A DNA stretch of 64,000 nucleotides, taken from assembly GCA_036936605.1 (NCBI GenBank), contig JAUPFV010000004.1:288528009-288592008 (forward strand), written 5' to 3'. A model generated the notes under the pieces. The model did not search any database. It worked only from the letters and a program-made list of their open reading frames with translations, and was not told where the DNA came from. Origin of the DNA: Limnanthes douglasii subsp. nivea. Its lineage: Eukaryota > Streptophyta > Magnoliopsida > Brassicales > Limnanthaceae. A program made the position numbers and the translations under genes. Positions 22,260 to 32,775 of the stretch are shown here, one piece after another; positions within the stretch are counted from its first letter, which is position 1; each line of letters opens with the position of its first letter.

Positions 22260-23403
22260 AATTTTATAGAGCATCGATAATTTCCTTTCCATCTGCAGGA
22301 TTCTTTGAGTCATTATTCTTTTGTTGGGAACCATCACCATCCTTTAAAGCTTGAATATCTTGATAATCTTTATGGTGATTTCCATTGAAGCTCGAAGCCT
22401 TAGTACTTTCCTCATCATCAACATTCAACATGGAATTTGAAGGATTCTTTTCCACCACTATAGACTTTAGCTTAGGAACATAAATCAAGTTTGTATCTTT
22501 TTTTTCCTTTTTTTCCCTTTTCATTCGTGTAAACAATATCTTTTGAAATTAATAAATCAGAATCTTCATTTCTATCAGTTCTTTGTATCTTCTCTTTGTT
22601 CTTTCCTTTCTGCAGTTTTACACACTCACTTTGATTATGCCTTAAATGATAACAAGCAGAGCAATATTTAGGCAGGTTTTTGTAGAAGACATTTAACCAA
22701 CACCCATCGTTCTTGCCAAAACCAACCCAAATTCTCGAATGGATTTTTGACGCCACATTTATCTATAACAAAACATATACTGCATTATCATGCGCCCTAT
22801 TTCTTTCCACATACTGAACTTTGTAGGGATATCCAATAGTTGCAGAAATATCAGTAATAATTTGAGTATCATAAAGAAATTCTGGAATGCGTTCAAGTCT
22901 GACCCAAACCCGGGCAAGAGAACACTCATATTTGACGTTAAAATCCGGGGTCCATCGCAAAACGCGCATCATAACATTTCCCAATTGCGACACTCTTCTA
23001 GCCCAGACCTTAACAACATCATCCCTAAGATCAAACTCAAAGATTACATGACGAGAATCCCATTTGAAGGTATTGCAAGAGCCTTTTAACTTTAAAGAAA
23101 GTAGAAAACTATCAATAACAGATTTATTGGGAATTCCAAATGAATCAACATTACTCTTGAGGAATTAATCAAGCTTTTCTTTACTTTACTAGACTACTGT
23201 ATTGCAATGTGATTTCCTTTATCACAAACAGATTCATATTCAATTTTGTTCTGTGGTTCCACCATTGATGCTTTTACTGCTTCAACAAAGGATTTACTTG
23301 TTCTTTGATCCTTATTTCTTGAGCATAGGACAGGAAAGTTTTCTTCGAAAACAGCATTATTATGTATCTCCATGACAGAGATATAGCCAACAATGCAAAC
23401 CAA
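22260..23403 (-). pseudogene. LINE ORF1 (DUF4283-like, zinc knuckle)
   Basis: The pieces in order are FPVLCSRNKDQRTSKSFVEA (N-terminus), then MMRVLRWTPDFNVKYE and ARVWVRLERIPEFLYD (DUF4283-like). A CCHC knuckle CSACYHLRHNQSEC (C-x2-C-x4-H-x4-C, about 22,630-22,670) follows, then a basic and acidic tail. Breaks near 23,190, 22,760 and 22,530 split the frame. Confidence 0.82.
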
Positions 23404-23515
23404 AGATCAGAGAAGAAGAAGGAGCTTAATTTGAAGAACCCACCATTAATGGCAGGAGGAAGAAGAAGAACCAGAGGTTTTTGAAAAAGAGCCAGATTAT
23501 TGGAGCCCTCAATTT

Positions 23516-23850
23516 GCTTTTGGTTATTGTGTAAAATATTTATTTAGAATTTATACTTGACATATGAATTTTTTATTTTACCTTTCTTGTATAGTTTTTT
23601 ATGGTAGGTGAAATTATTTGCTTAGAATTTATACCTGGAATTTACAAAATACCTTTGTTTTATAATTTCTTGTGGTATGCGAGATTGTTGGTTTTGAATT
23701 TATACCTTACAAGATAAATTTTTATTTTAACTTTCTTATATAATTTCTTATGGTAGTTGAAATTATTTTTTAGAATTTATACTTGGGAGGTTAATTTTTT
23801 TTTACCTTCATGGTATACTTTTTTATGGTGGTATAATTATTTATTATAGT
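23516..23850 (+). repeat. Tandem array, second block, same orientation
   Basis: About four units of the second subtype (TTTAGAATTTATACTTG...) continue the array after the LINE in the same direction as 17,580-19,905. Confidence 0.88.
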
Positions 23851-24363
23851 TTTTCTTTAAAATAATTTCACCTACCATAAGAAACTATATAAGAAAAGTA
23901 AAATAAAAATTTCACATAGCAAGTATAAATTCTAAATAAATATTTTTACCAACAATAAGAAAGTATACAAGGAAGATAAAATAAAAATGTTACCTGCAAA
24001 GTACAATTTTTAAACAAATAATTTCACATACCATAAAAATTATACAAAAAAAGTAAAATAAAAATTTCACATACCACGTGTAATTCTAAACAAATAATCT
24101 CATCTATCATAATCAAGAATGGTAAAATAAAAATTTGATATTTCCAAATATAAATACTAAACAAATAATTTCACATATCGTAAAAAATATACAAAAAATG
24201 TAAAATAAAAACATTACCTACCAAATATGTATTCTAAACATATAACCTACTATAAAAATGTAAAAAATATATAAAATAAAAATTTCACCTATCACATATA
24301 AATTGCAAACAAACAATTCAAACTACGATGATAAAAGAATATACAAGAAAGGTAAATTTACCT
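23851..24363 (-). repeat. Tandem array, inverted block
   Basis: From about 23,851 the plus strand carries the reverse complement of the unit (ATTTCACCTACCATAAGAAA, GTAAAATAAAAATTTCAC, AAGTATAAATTCTAAA), about six to seven copies to 24,363. With the preceding blocks this makes a fold-back with very unequal arms. Confidence 0.9.
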
Positions 24364-24624
24364 TCTTTGGCACATGGAATTCCAGTCAGACCTTTAAGAG
24401 GTCTCAACATTACGTATTACATGTTGAAAATTTCAAATAAGTAAAGTAAATGAACTTTTAACAACTTAAAACCGCAAAGTGAGCATGTAAATGAAATATA
24501 GTAGCCCAACATACTACACGAGTAGCCTCAAACATTGGTTATCACAGTTAAATTCAGAGACATTATCGTAACTAAATGAGTATTTACAAAAGAGACAACC
24601 TTCTAAAGAACATATTGAATGACA

Positions 24625-25036
24625 GGCTTTGAATAGTCATCCGTCCCTGAACTATTGAATTTAGCTACAAATAATCTTTGGACTTTCAAAAGTCCGTTGA
24701 TAATCCATGGACTATCCATTTTGGTGACGTATAATCCCTAGACTTTCAAAAATCCGGTAGTAGTCCCCGGGCTATCCATTTTGGATAAAGCTAGTACATT
24801 GCATATGTTTATTAAGGGGACTAAGTTTATCGGAAATAGAAATTCAAAGAACTAACTTTATTATAAAAAATAAATAGTTGATAGACTGGCTGTCATAAAA
24901 ATTGATAGTCAACACACGTAAGGGGACTAAATTTATCCAAACTGGATAGTCCTTGAACTACCAACGGAATTTTGAAAGTCCATGGACTATCTATCACTAA
25001 ATTTGATAGTCCAGGGACGAGTCACTATTCAAAGCC
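24625..25036. mobile_element. Mutator-like MITE with 10-bp target duplication
   Basis: The 412-bp element begins GGCTTTGAATAGTCATCCG and ends with a near-perfect inverted copy (CGAGTCACTATTCAAAGCC). The terminal inverted repeats are about 38 bp. Identical flanks TTGAATGACA lie at 24,615-24,624 and 25,037-25,046. A 9-10 bp duplication is the mark of Mutator-like transposases. Inside, phrases such as GGACTATCCATTTTGG repeat. It has no coding capacity and would depend on an autonomous MULE. Confidence 0.87.
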
Positions 25037-25210
25037 TTGAATGACATTTAATAAGTAAAACATCTAAAATACATTGTAGATTATGTTTAGTTTGAAAACT
25101 AATGGATATTGATTGAACTTTTAATTTTTAACCTGTACTTCAGCACCGAAGTTTAACAGTAAAAGTAGTACTGAGCTTGAAGCTTGTAATAAGGAAACTA
25201 AGATAGATAC

Positions 25211-25320
25211 CTTGATCCGAGCCACCGACGTGAATTGTCAGCATAGAGTGCAATATCTCAATCTCGTTTTGCTCCAAAAACCTTAAGCCTTCAACAAAGT
25301 CCAAGACTTCCTCCTCCAAC
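25211..25320 (-). other. Exon-like segment, unidentified
   Basis: On the minus strand an acceptor (AAAATGTAG/TTGGAG) and a donor (TCAAG/GTATCTAT) enclose 110 bp. One frame is fully open and reads LEEEVLDFVEGLRFLEQN, then ILHSMLTIHVGGS. Composition is coding-like and unlike the AT-rich surroundings. I do not recognise the family and see no neighbouring exons. It may be a captured or relic gene piece. The rest of 25,047-25,822 shows nothing. Confidence 0.3.
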
Positions 25321-25822
25321 TACATTTTGAAGGAATTATTTTAATACACTAATGCAAAAACAAGGATTCTCAGTCGCATAAAGATGAAGAAAGATTAAAG
25401 TAAAAAACATCTTTATCGATTCTAAAAAAAAAGTACTAAAAAGAACTCAACCCTATTTTTTTGCATCCAAAAACCAACAAGTAAACTCTAACAGTATTTT
25501 TCTTTGTTAAATCTCCAAAATAACAGAAATGCTCAACACCTACAACCCAAGAACAAAAAGTATGGCTAAGAGAAGCCACACATTACTAAAAAAGCCAACT
25601 TTTCTAATAAAAAAATATGACATCAATATTTTACTAACATAATACCCAAATCAAACTATCGAGTGAATTAATGCAGCCAAAATGAGTGAAAACCTATTTA
25701 ATTACACCGATACACCGTTTTTAAAACAAAATAAAACCGATCAATTTCTATGAAAAGTGAATTTTCAGAGAAGCTAATCCAAACAAGGAAGAAAATATTT
25801 ATGAGCAATGAAAAAGAGATGA

Positions 25823-26311
25823 TGTAAAGAGAAAGCAAGTAATAAAATGAAAAGAAGTAAATAAGAAGAAAAAGATCTTCTTCTTGATATGAAAGTCTCC
25901 AAAAAAATTGTATATTTTTTCTGAAATTTACCAGCATGTTTGGTTCTCTTTTATAACATATTTACACTAGTTTTCCATGGGTGAATTTATTGTAACCAAC
26001 TTAACTACATATCACGTCCAATATTCTATTTACTAGTACAGTTTTATGGAATGGTTTAGGTTTAAATGTAGAGGCTCAACCTCTTATTTGGTATTCAGCT
26101 TCTCATGGGCTCCGACCCGAGTCTTGTATTGTTCTATCCAAGTATCAGTGTTAGTTGTAGGGTTAGAAATGCAGCCCATGTCTCATCAGTCTTCAGCATC
26201 AAAGATTTCTAACGAGAGTTGATCTTCTTTTTACAAAAAAATCTTCCTCTTCTTTTCAAACACAAGCCTGAAACACTGTCATATCTTCACCTTGAGTTCC
26301 TTACTTTATCA
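25823..26311 (-). repeat. Copia 3' LTR
   Basis: It starts TGATAAAGTAAGGAACTC (minus strand from 26,311) and ends CTCTTTACA at 25,823. It aligns throughout with 29,307-29,723, with extra sequence near 26,135-26,190. It contains the TATA-like GTTATAAAAGAGAACC. Confidence 0.8.
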
Positions 26312-27027
26312 TTCCCCCTCAAACGGAGCGGAGTAGAGCAGAGAACCAGTTTGTCCCTTACGAAGACAAAGCAAGCATTAGACAGATATTTTGTAAATGA
26401 ATATGTTGTTTGGTCGTGAGAGGGACTGTAGTGTATGTCAATGGATTGTTAAAGAACCTAGTCATGGGAAAATTTAACATCAATCTCGATATGTTTTGTT
26501 CATGCGTGAAAGATAGGGTTTGAAGAAAGCGAGACTGCTCCTAATTTATCACACCACACCACGGGTGGAAGAGCTAAAAGAGTACTTACCTCGCGAAGAA
26601 CTGATTGAAGCCACATAAGTTCAGAGGACATGTTTGTAGATCGAGTAGCCACTTGTTGCTTTTTGGAAGACGAGAATATAAGTTAGTCACAAAAAAAGAC
26701 ACAGTACCCACCAACAGGCTTCCAGTGATCCACTGAGCTTGTCCAGTTTGCATAAGAGAAGTCAGTCATAGTAAATAGTGGTAAAGGTTTGAGATGAATG
26801 TCAGGATTCCTTGTGCCAGACAAGCAAGGAAAAATTCTATTATCACTCTATAAATGAACATTACTAGGGGCTTTTATGAAACTGAGACATATTATTTACT
26901 ACAAAATAGATATTTGGTCTTGTCTTAACCAAGTATTGAAGTGAACCTAATAAAATTCTATAGTTTACAGGATTTTGAATCAAATTGACATCTTTAATAT
27001 ACAAGAAATATCTGAGCCATTGGAGTA

Positions 27028-27291
27028 TCACAAGACTTGGACAAGTTTATTCCAGTAGCATTGAGTAATTTTTTTTGTATATTGATGTTGAGTTATATAT
27101 AGGCCAGTATCATCTATGGCAACCTCAATTCCAAAGAATAAATGGAGATTTCCCATGTCTTTGAGAAAAAATAAAGAATGAAGGTTTCTTATGAACCCTT
27201 GTAAGGCTTTAGACTGATTTCTAGTAACAATGATATCATTATCATATATGAGGATGATTTGAATAACATTGCATGTAATATAGTAAAACAA
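27028..27291 (-). pseudogene. Copia reverse transcriptase fragment
   Basis: The frame includes IILIYDNDIIVTRNQ, then LKDMGNLHLFFGIEVAIDDTG, then YITQHQYTKKI. It corresponds to the C-terminal RT of copia elements, where the catalytic site is normally YVDD. Here it reads YDND, so the active site is mutated. The RT before and after is fragmentary. Confidence 0.88.
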
Positions 27292-27341
27292 AGAACTGTG
27301 AGCTTTAGATTTTAGGAGTTCCCAACTAAGTAATACCTCTC

Positions 27342-27647
27342 TTAGTAAAGAAAACCAGGCTCGTGAAGCCTACTTAAGTCCATAGATATCTTTGTGCCAT
27401 TTGCAGATATCTCAGTCCTTGATACAGACACTAGACAATTAGATTTTCTAATATTGAAACAAATTTCATAGCAAAGAAAATCATCTTCATTAAATACAAC
27501 ATATCTAGATATCCTTACAAGTGGGAGTGATGCATTTATACACCTGTGAGTTGTAAAGTACCCTAGAAATATGCATTTTAGAGAATAAAAAATAAACTTA
27601 TGTTGTTGATAAGGTCTGGTACAAGGATACCAAGCAGATTTAAACAC
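27342..27647 (-). pseudogene. Copia integrase C-terminal region
   Basis: The frame reads YPCTRPYQQHKFIFYSLKC, then IFLGYFTTHRCINA and RISRYVVFNEDDF. It is the GKGY-like segment linking integrase and RT in copia pol (FLGY and the R-x-x-VF-x-E motif). Confidence 0.85.
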
Positions 27648-27649
27648 TT

Positions 27650-27946
27650 TTAGGTGAGAATAATGAGATTTAGATTAAGTAAAATAAGCTTATGAGACTG
27701 GAAAAATTGACAAAAATTGAAATCCTTTTTATTGAAAATAATGTTATATTGACTACACACTTTAGACAACATTTGATAAGCTGGATGTCCTGGTCTCATA
27801 TGCCATCTTTGAGATACATAAAGTTTGGATAACTTACTACATACAACCTTAGAGCTAAAAATCTTAATAATTTGATTTTTTGTACTATCAATGCAATATA
27901 ATCCTTTATTAGCCTTCCCTGTTAGGATTATCTTCAATGTTGCCAA
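27650..27946 (-). pseudogene. Copia GAG-pre-integrase segment
   Basis: ILTGKANKGLYCIDST and RWHMRPGHPAYQMLSKVC match the GAG-pre-integrase domain, with the HxxxGHP zinc-binding start of copia integrase. FFQSHKLILLN corresponds to the cysteine-containing part, with both Cys positions eroded. Confidence 0.83.
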
Positions 27947-28319
27947 GTATTTAACAAAACAAAAGTCCTTAAATAATTCAACTAAACATTGTTTTGAGAA
28001 GTTAGCTTAGAGACATACAACAGATTCTTTGAAATTGTAAGAACATATAAGATTGTATCTAGTTTTAAATATTTGTTTTTATTTTATATAAGATTTGAGA
28101 CACCAACATGTTTTATTTGACATTTCTGACCATTACCTACTAGGACAGATACCTTCCTTCACAATCATACATCTAGCTCATCAAAAGTGGAGTGTTTCAA
28201 ACATGATGAGTGGCTCTAGAATCTTGCATATCCGATTGAGTCATTGTTTTGATAATGAGTCACAAGGTAGAGACTTAAATACGACTCCATCTTTTGTTGG
28301 TCTGTAGTTAGAGATCACG

Positions 28320-29270
28320 TGACACTTGGGTCATCTCTGAAGTAACATGTGGGGACTGCATGACCAAACTTGCCACAGATTTGGCAAGTGGGTCTATTTG
28401 GAGAATATATGCCTCAACGGCCTCCCTTGTAAGTATTATTACTTCTTCCCATGTAGTTTGTTGAATTTTTTTATTTATAACCAAGTTTTTTGCCTCTAGA
28501 GGAACCTGACTATTCTATAGGATTTTCGTTATTGTGTCATAATTTAGGATCATGCTTGCGCTGATTACATTGGCTGATGTTAGGTTTAAGATGGCCATTA
28601 TAGTTTGCAGACTAGTAACCTGCACTCAAATGTTAGTAATTAGATTTTTAAATCAACCCAACTCAGGCCATCATTGTCTGTTAGACTCACTACTATAAGA
28701 TTGTAGTCAGAGTCTATACCAACAAGAACCTGAAAGATTAGACCATCATTCGTAACTATACATCATGTTAGAGCCAAATTATCTGAAATTGACTTTATTT
28801 TGGCCAAATAATCTTGCATAGACCGACCACCTATCCTGGTTTTTCGAAACTCACTTTTGAATAGAGTTATTCCAGCTCTATTTTATGAGTCATAAAGTTT
28901 AGTTAGAGCATCTCATAGCTCTTTAGATGAATCATGATCTAGAAGTTGGCCTGTTATTTTAGAAGATATAGTTGTAAAGAGCCAGACAAAGAATATTTGG
29001 TCTGTAGAGTACCACCCCTCATAGTATAATTTTAAATTAAGGTTCCAGTGTCATCGGATACAATTTTTAGAGGGCATGAAATTTCACCTAAAATATGAAC
29101 AAAAAGATAATTTCCCTTGATGATTGAGACAATCATGGCCTTCTATAATAATAAATTGGTTATGTCAAGCTTTAAACTGTAATAGTTGTTGCTTAGTTGA
29201 GAGATGACTTATTGCTCATTTGCAGGTCAGGTTGCACGTAACCAAATGCAACAGATTCATTTCCTAAGGA
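28320..29270 (-). pseudogene. Copia gag with CCHC knuckle, degraded
   Basis: A short frame begins just after the PBS (MVNATSPSLGNESVAFGY). The gag body is broken by many stops. Near 28,332-28,395 the minus strand reads RPTCQICGKFGHAVPTC, a perfect C-x2-C-x4-H-x4-C zinc knuckle. Confidence 0.7.
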
Positions 29271-29293
29271 TGGAGAAGTGGCGTTGACCATTA

Positions 29294-29306
29294 GGCTCTT
29301 ATACCG
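29294..29306 (-). other. Copia primer binding site
   Basis: On the minus strand CGGTATAAGAGCC corresponds to the initiator-tRNA-Met PBS of copia elements (TGGTATCAGAGC), with changes. It lies directly inside the 5' LTR. Confidence 0.75.
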
Positions 29307-29723
29307 AGTAAAGAAATCAAAAAAAGCAAGAAAGAAAAAGAAAATCTGTTTCTTGTGATGAAACTCTCCAAGAAGTATTGTATATTTTTCTCTGAAGTTT
29401 ACAAGCATACTTTGTCTTTTTTATATAATATTTAGAGTAGATTTTTCATGAGTTAATTTATTGTAACAAACCTAACTATATATATATATTACACTATTTT
29501 ATTTACTAGTACAGTTTAAATGATTTGGGCTTGAAGGTAGAGACACAATCTCTTAGTTTGCGTTCAACTTCTCATCACCTTCGGCCCGAATCTTGTACCT
29601 GTATGAGTCTCCTGCATCAAATCTTCTTATAGAGATTTGTTATTTTTTTATAAAGAAAATCGTTTTTTTTAACACAAACATGAAACAACGTTTTCTCTTT
29701 GCTTCGAGTTTCTTATTCAATCA
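29307..29723 (-). repeat. Copia 5' LTR
   Basis: It starts TGATTGAATAAGAAACTCG at 29,723 on the minus strand and ends at CTTTACT before the PBS. It aligns with the left LTR at roughly 75-80% by eye, which implies an old insertion. Confidence 0.8.
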
Positions 29724-30223
29724 AAGTCGACCGAAACATGGATCAACAACGAATCAAGATTCAAATTCAACAATTTATAGAATTAGAGAATGCGCGGTGA
29801 ATCGAAAAAAGAAATCGTTAAAAACTTTTAAAATATCGATGTTAAAAATGAAATAAAAATAATTAAACCAAAAAACAATTAGAGCAAAAAATAAATAAAT
29901 AATAAATATATAAATGATATAATTTTTTTAAAAAAATACTAATGTAATCCCTAACTTTTTTTTTGTAAACCTGGGAATAAAGAAATGGCCTCGATGTTAA
30001 CGACAGACAGCCCTCTCTACTATGCAGTCGATACGGAGACAGGTTCTTGTTTGGGTATGCACAGCATAGCCTTTCCTTATCGACTTAAATTTTGACTGAA
30101 CAAAAAACGTGACTCACTCGATCTTCAACTGAAAGTCTGAGACAGTTATAACACACAACGATTGTGAACGAGCAACCCATTTCTGTCTAACTTTTGGCTA
30201 GGGCTTCTTCTCCCAATTCAGTG
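29724..30223 (+). promoter_or_regulatory. Upstream region and 5' leader of the BIM gene
   Basis: About 500 bp lie between the copia LTR and the bHLH start codon. The first part is very AT-rich and has poly-A stretches. From about 30,000 the composition becomes balanced, with pyrimidine tracts typical of plant 5' leaders. No single convincing TATA position could be chosen. Confidence 0.4.
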
Positions 30224-32775
30224 ATGAAACCTACAAATGGTCTCTTCGATGACCAAGAAGAAACTGACGATTTCGATAATCTCGCTTCGCGCAACAATTC
30301 ACCACCAGGTATATGACTTTGCAATTCCAAATTTCTTGAATTTGTGATTTTCAGATTATTTCTTCTCTTAAGCTCGATTTTGACTCGAAATAATAGGGGT
30401 AGCCGTGAAGGTAGACGTGAAGAGCCAAGAACGAAAACCCAACACGCATAAATCGAAGCATTCGGAGACGGAGCAGCGAAGGAGGAGTAAGATTAATGAG
30501 AGGCAAGTTTGATGCTTAGTTAACTAAGTAAACGATTTTGCTTTTTAACCTGTTAATTTTGTAATCAATTGTAGTGAATGTACGTAGATCGGAGGAAACT
30601 TGTGATGGGTTTGTTTCCTGTTAGCCATGTTGCTTGAAATGTATCTCATTTGGCTTAGAACTTTATCAGTCTAATGTTTAAGTGCATGCTTAGGAAGTTA
30701 ATCAGATGAGGGAATGCGAAGCTTTTCAGTAGGACTGTAGTAAGGTTTCTGCTTTTGTATTTGCTAGCCCTAAAAAGTGGATTCTTGCTGCTTTGGTAAC
30801 GTAGTTTAGTTTGGCATTCAAACTTTCACTCACGTGAGAACATGTATGAAGCAGATTTCAAGCTTTGATGGATATTATACCCCAAAATGATCAGAAAAGG
30901 GATAAAGCTTCTTTCTTATTAGAGGTATATGAATCCATTGGTTTTTCTCATGTTTGGTTTGGCCTCACTTTGATTTTTCTTAATCTATTTTGATCCTGTT
31001 ATGCAGGTCATAGATTATATACAATTTCTTCATGAGAAGTTACAAATGTATGAGGGATCAGTACAAGGTTGGAATCAAGGGCCTTCCAAATTGATGCCTT
31101 GGGTATACTCTACACCCTCATGTCTTTTGTTGGGATTTGCTTGTTGCACCAGCATGCAATTGTTTGTATTCTGAATCTGAATAATGTGTGTTAGTTTCCG
31201 TTAATGTATGCTCTTTTAACTTGAGGATTTCTTTGCCCTGGAAGAGCTCTAGTGGTTTTAGTATTTTGCCAAAAATAAACGCATGTTTATGGTTTTAATA
31301 GGTTTCCTCTTTTGAGCAGAGAAATAATGACAGACCTGATGTAAATTTTATCAAGAATTCTCAAGTTATCAAGGATGCTTCTGATGCTGAAAACAGTGCT
31401 CTTCCCCCAGCAGTACCAATCCTAACAGATTCGGACTTCGATGCTGCTGCAATATACAAAGCTCTGGATCATTTACCAGATGTTTCACTTTCTCCACCTA
31501 ACATGAAAACAGAGCCAAATGTTGTGGCTTCTGCTGGAAGGAATGTCATGTCTTCCCAATCTTTACCAGGATATGTTTGTGAGGCTGACAACATTGTTTA
31601 CCAACCCCAGTCTCAAGTGTGCCATGCTACTCCATCTATAATGGAGTCAGTTGTTTTAAATAATATGAATGAAGAAGATACTCAGAAGGGTGAAAGTGGA
31701 TCGGATAGATTATCAACCGTCTACTCTCAAGGGTAAGAACATGCAGTGACTCTTTGCACGCTTATTGCATTAGTTGGTTATTTGTCGTTTGTTTTACAAT
31801 GGAGACTCTAAATTTGCATAATAGGGTGGAGCCTAGTTGCCACATCCGTCTAAATCACCAAATATTTTCTTACATATTTTTTTTCTTTTCAAGTACAATG
31901 AACCTAGGCTATAACTTATTAAAGTTAGGCCGTAGTTGATGTCCAAGTTTATTAGTACGAAACCAATGGTGGAAGAAAAGGTACTATGATGATAGTTTTC
32001 AGTAATACTCTGATCCTGAAGAATCCTACAAAAAATTGCACTTCAAAAGCTATGTAATCAAATGTAAGTGTTGGTGCTTCTGCCTGGTGGCTAAGCTATT
32101 CAAATCCTCTTGATCGTTCATGCCTATGATCTGTATAGTTTTTGCAGTCTTAGTTGGATTAAGAGAACTATCCTGCTAAAGATAATGCTCATCTCTGCCC
32201 CCACTATATCTTTGGTGTCAAAAGGAATCCCTATAAGAAGTCTCTGCGAGATGAGTACATAATTACTGAAATGTGTTTGACAGGGTTTTGTTTACTCTGA
32301 CCCAAGCGTTACAGTCCTCGGGTGTGGATATGTCGCAGACAAGCGTCTCTGTCAATATCAACGTAGCAAAGCAATTGAATAGCGAACGACCTGCTGCCTC
32401 ATCTGCATCAAAGGTTTGTCGAAACATTTTTTTTTAAAGTAAAAATTACTAGAACCGTAACTTATAAAGTAATTTTGTACTCATAAATTCATAAGATCTT
32501 GAGTTGCAAGGCGGTAAAGAATTTCACATTGAAAATAATTCAAAACCTTCAAACTGCGAAAATTCTCATAAACAAGCACAGCCTGAGGCTTTACTTGTGG
32601 TATTCATGGCTGTTTCTCTCGTCATACAGATGCTACCTTCTTTTTTCGTCTTATATATCATCTATTGTTTATCCAGGATCATCACGACGTTGAAGGCAGT
32701 CAAAATATGTTAGATACTAGATTCGGGAACTTCATCGCGGAGTCTCATCAGGCTCGTAAGAGACTGAAAAGATGA
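30224..32775 (+). CDS. BIM: BIM-type bHLH transcription factor (BES1-interacting MYC-like), 8 exons
   Basis: My exon model is 30224-30308, 30397-30502, 30855-30924, 31007-31102, 31320-31732, 32284-32413, 32504-32599 and 32677-32775. The lengths sum to 1,095 bp in one open frame (364 residues). The bHLH spans about residues 46-95. Its basic region [16 protein letters not shown] keeps the His-Glu-Arg E-box-reading residues. It goes on with [20 protein letters not shown] and the family signature [15 protein letters not shown]. The C-terminal region has [15 protein letters not shown], also typical of BIM proteins. In Arabidopsis, BIM proteins bind E-boxes with BES1 in brassinosteroid signalling. 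The length fits BIM2/BIM3 rather than the longer BIM1. Intron 2 uses a GC donor. The exon at 32,504-32,599 is less certain. No lesion is visible, so it is probably functional. Confidence 0.92.
30503..30508 (+). other. GC 5' splice site of BIM intron 2
   Basis: Exon 2 must end at ...AATGAGAG (30,502) to join ATTTCAAGC (30,855) and give the conserved INERFQ of the bHLH. The intron therefore starts GCAAGT. Apart from GC this is a perfect donor (AG/GCAAGT), the usual context for GC-AG introns. The only nearby GT would shift the frame. Confidence 0.85.
32504..32599 (+). other. Probable BIM exon 7 (96-bp phase-0 cassette)
   Basis: An acceptor (CTTGAG/TTGCAAG) and donor (CTTGTG/GTATTC) enclose exactly 32 codons reading [20 protein letters not shown] and so on, with coding-like composition. 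Both flanking introns are phase 0. The gene stays in frame with or without it, so the exon could be alternatively spliced. The acceptor lacks a strong pyrimidine tract. Confidence 0.6.

Larger units (their letters stand above)
19906..23515 (-). mobile_element. L1-type LINE with internal deletion of reverse transcriptase
   Basis: The 5' end lies at the right and the 3' end, with a short T run on the plus strand, near 19,906-19,915. On the minus strand the order is ORF1 (DUF4283-like plus CCHC knuckle), an endonuclease (WLTMGDFNVV), a stretch that normally leads into the RT, then directly an RNase H domain. The whole RT (about 2-2.5 kb) is missing between about 20,640 and 20,625. The element interrupts the tandem array, which continues on both sides; the repetitive target hides any target duplication. 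Multiple stops and shifts are present. Confidence 0.88.
25823..29723 (-). mobile_element. Ty1/copia retrotransposon, degraded
   Basis: On the minus strand the order is 5' LTR (29,723-29,307), an iMet-type PBS (29,306-29,294), gag with zinc knuckle (about 29,270-28,330), GAG-pre-integrase, integrase C-terminus, RT fragments, a PPT (GAGGGGGAA, 26,312-26,322) and 3' LTR (26,311-25,823). This gene order (integrase before RT) is diagnostic of copia. At 3.9 kb it is shorter than complete elements, so pieces have been lost. No clear 5-bp target duplication was found (GATGA left, AAGTC right). Confidence 0.87.

Noticed and set aside
32499..32693. Frame beginning [10 protein letters not shown] for the BIM exon 7 region
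   Set aside because: It runs into the following intron and does not join exon 8 in frame; the LQGGKEFH frame fits both splice phases.
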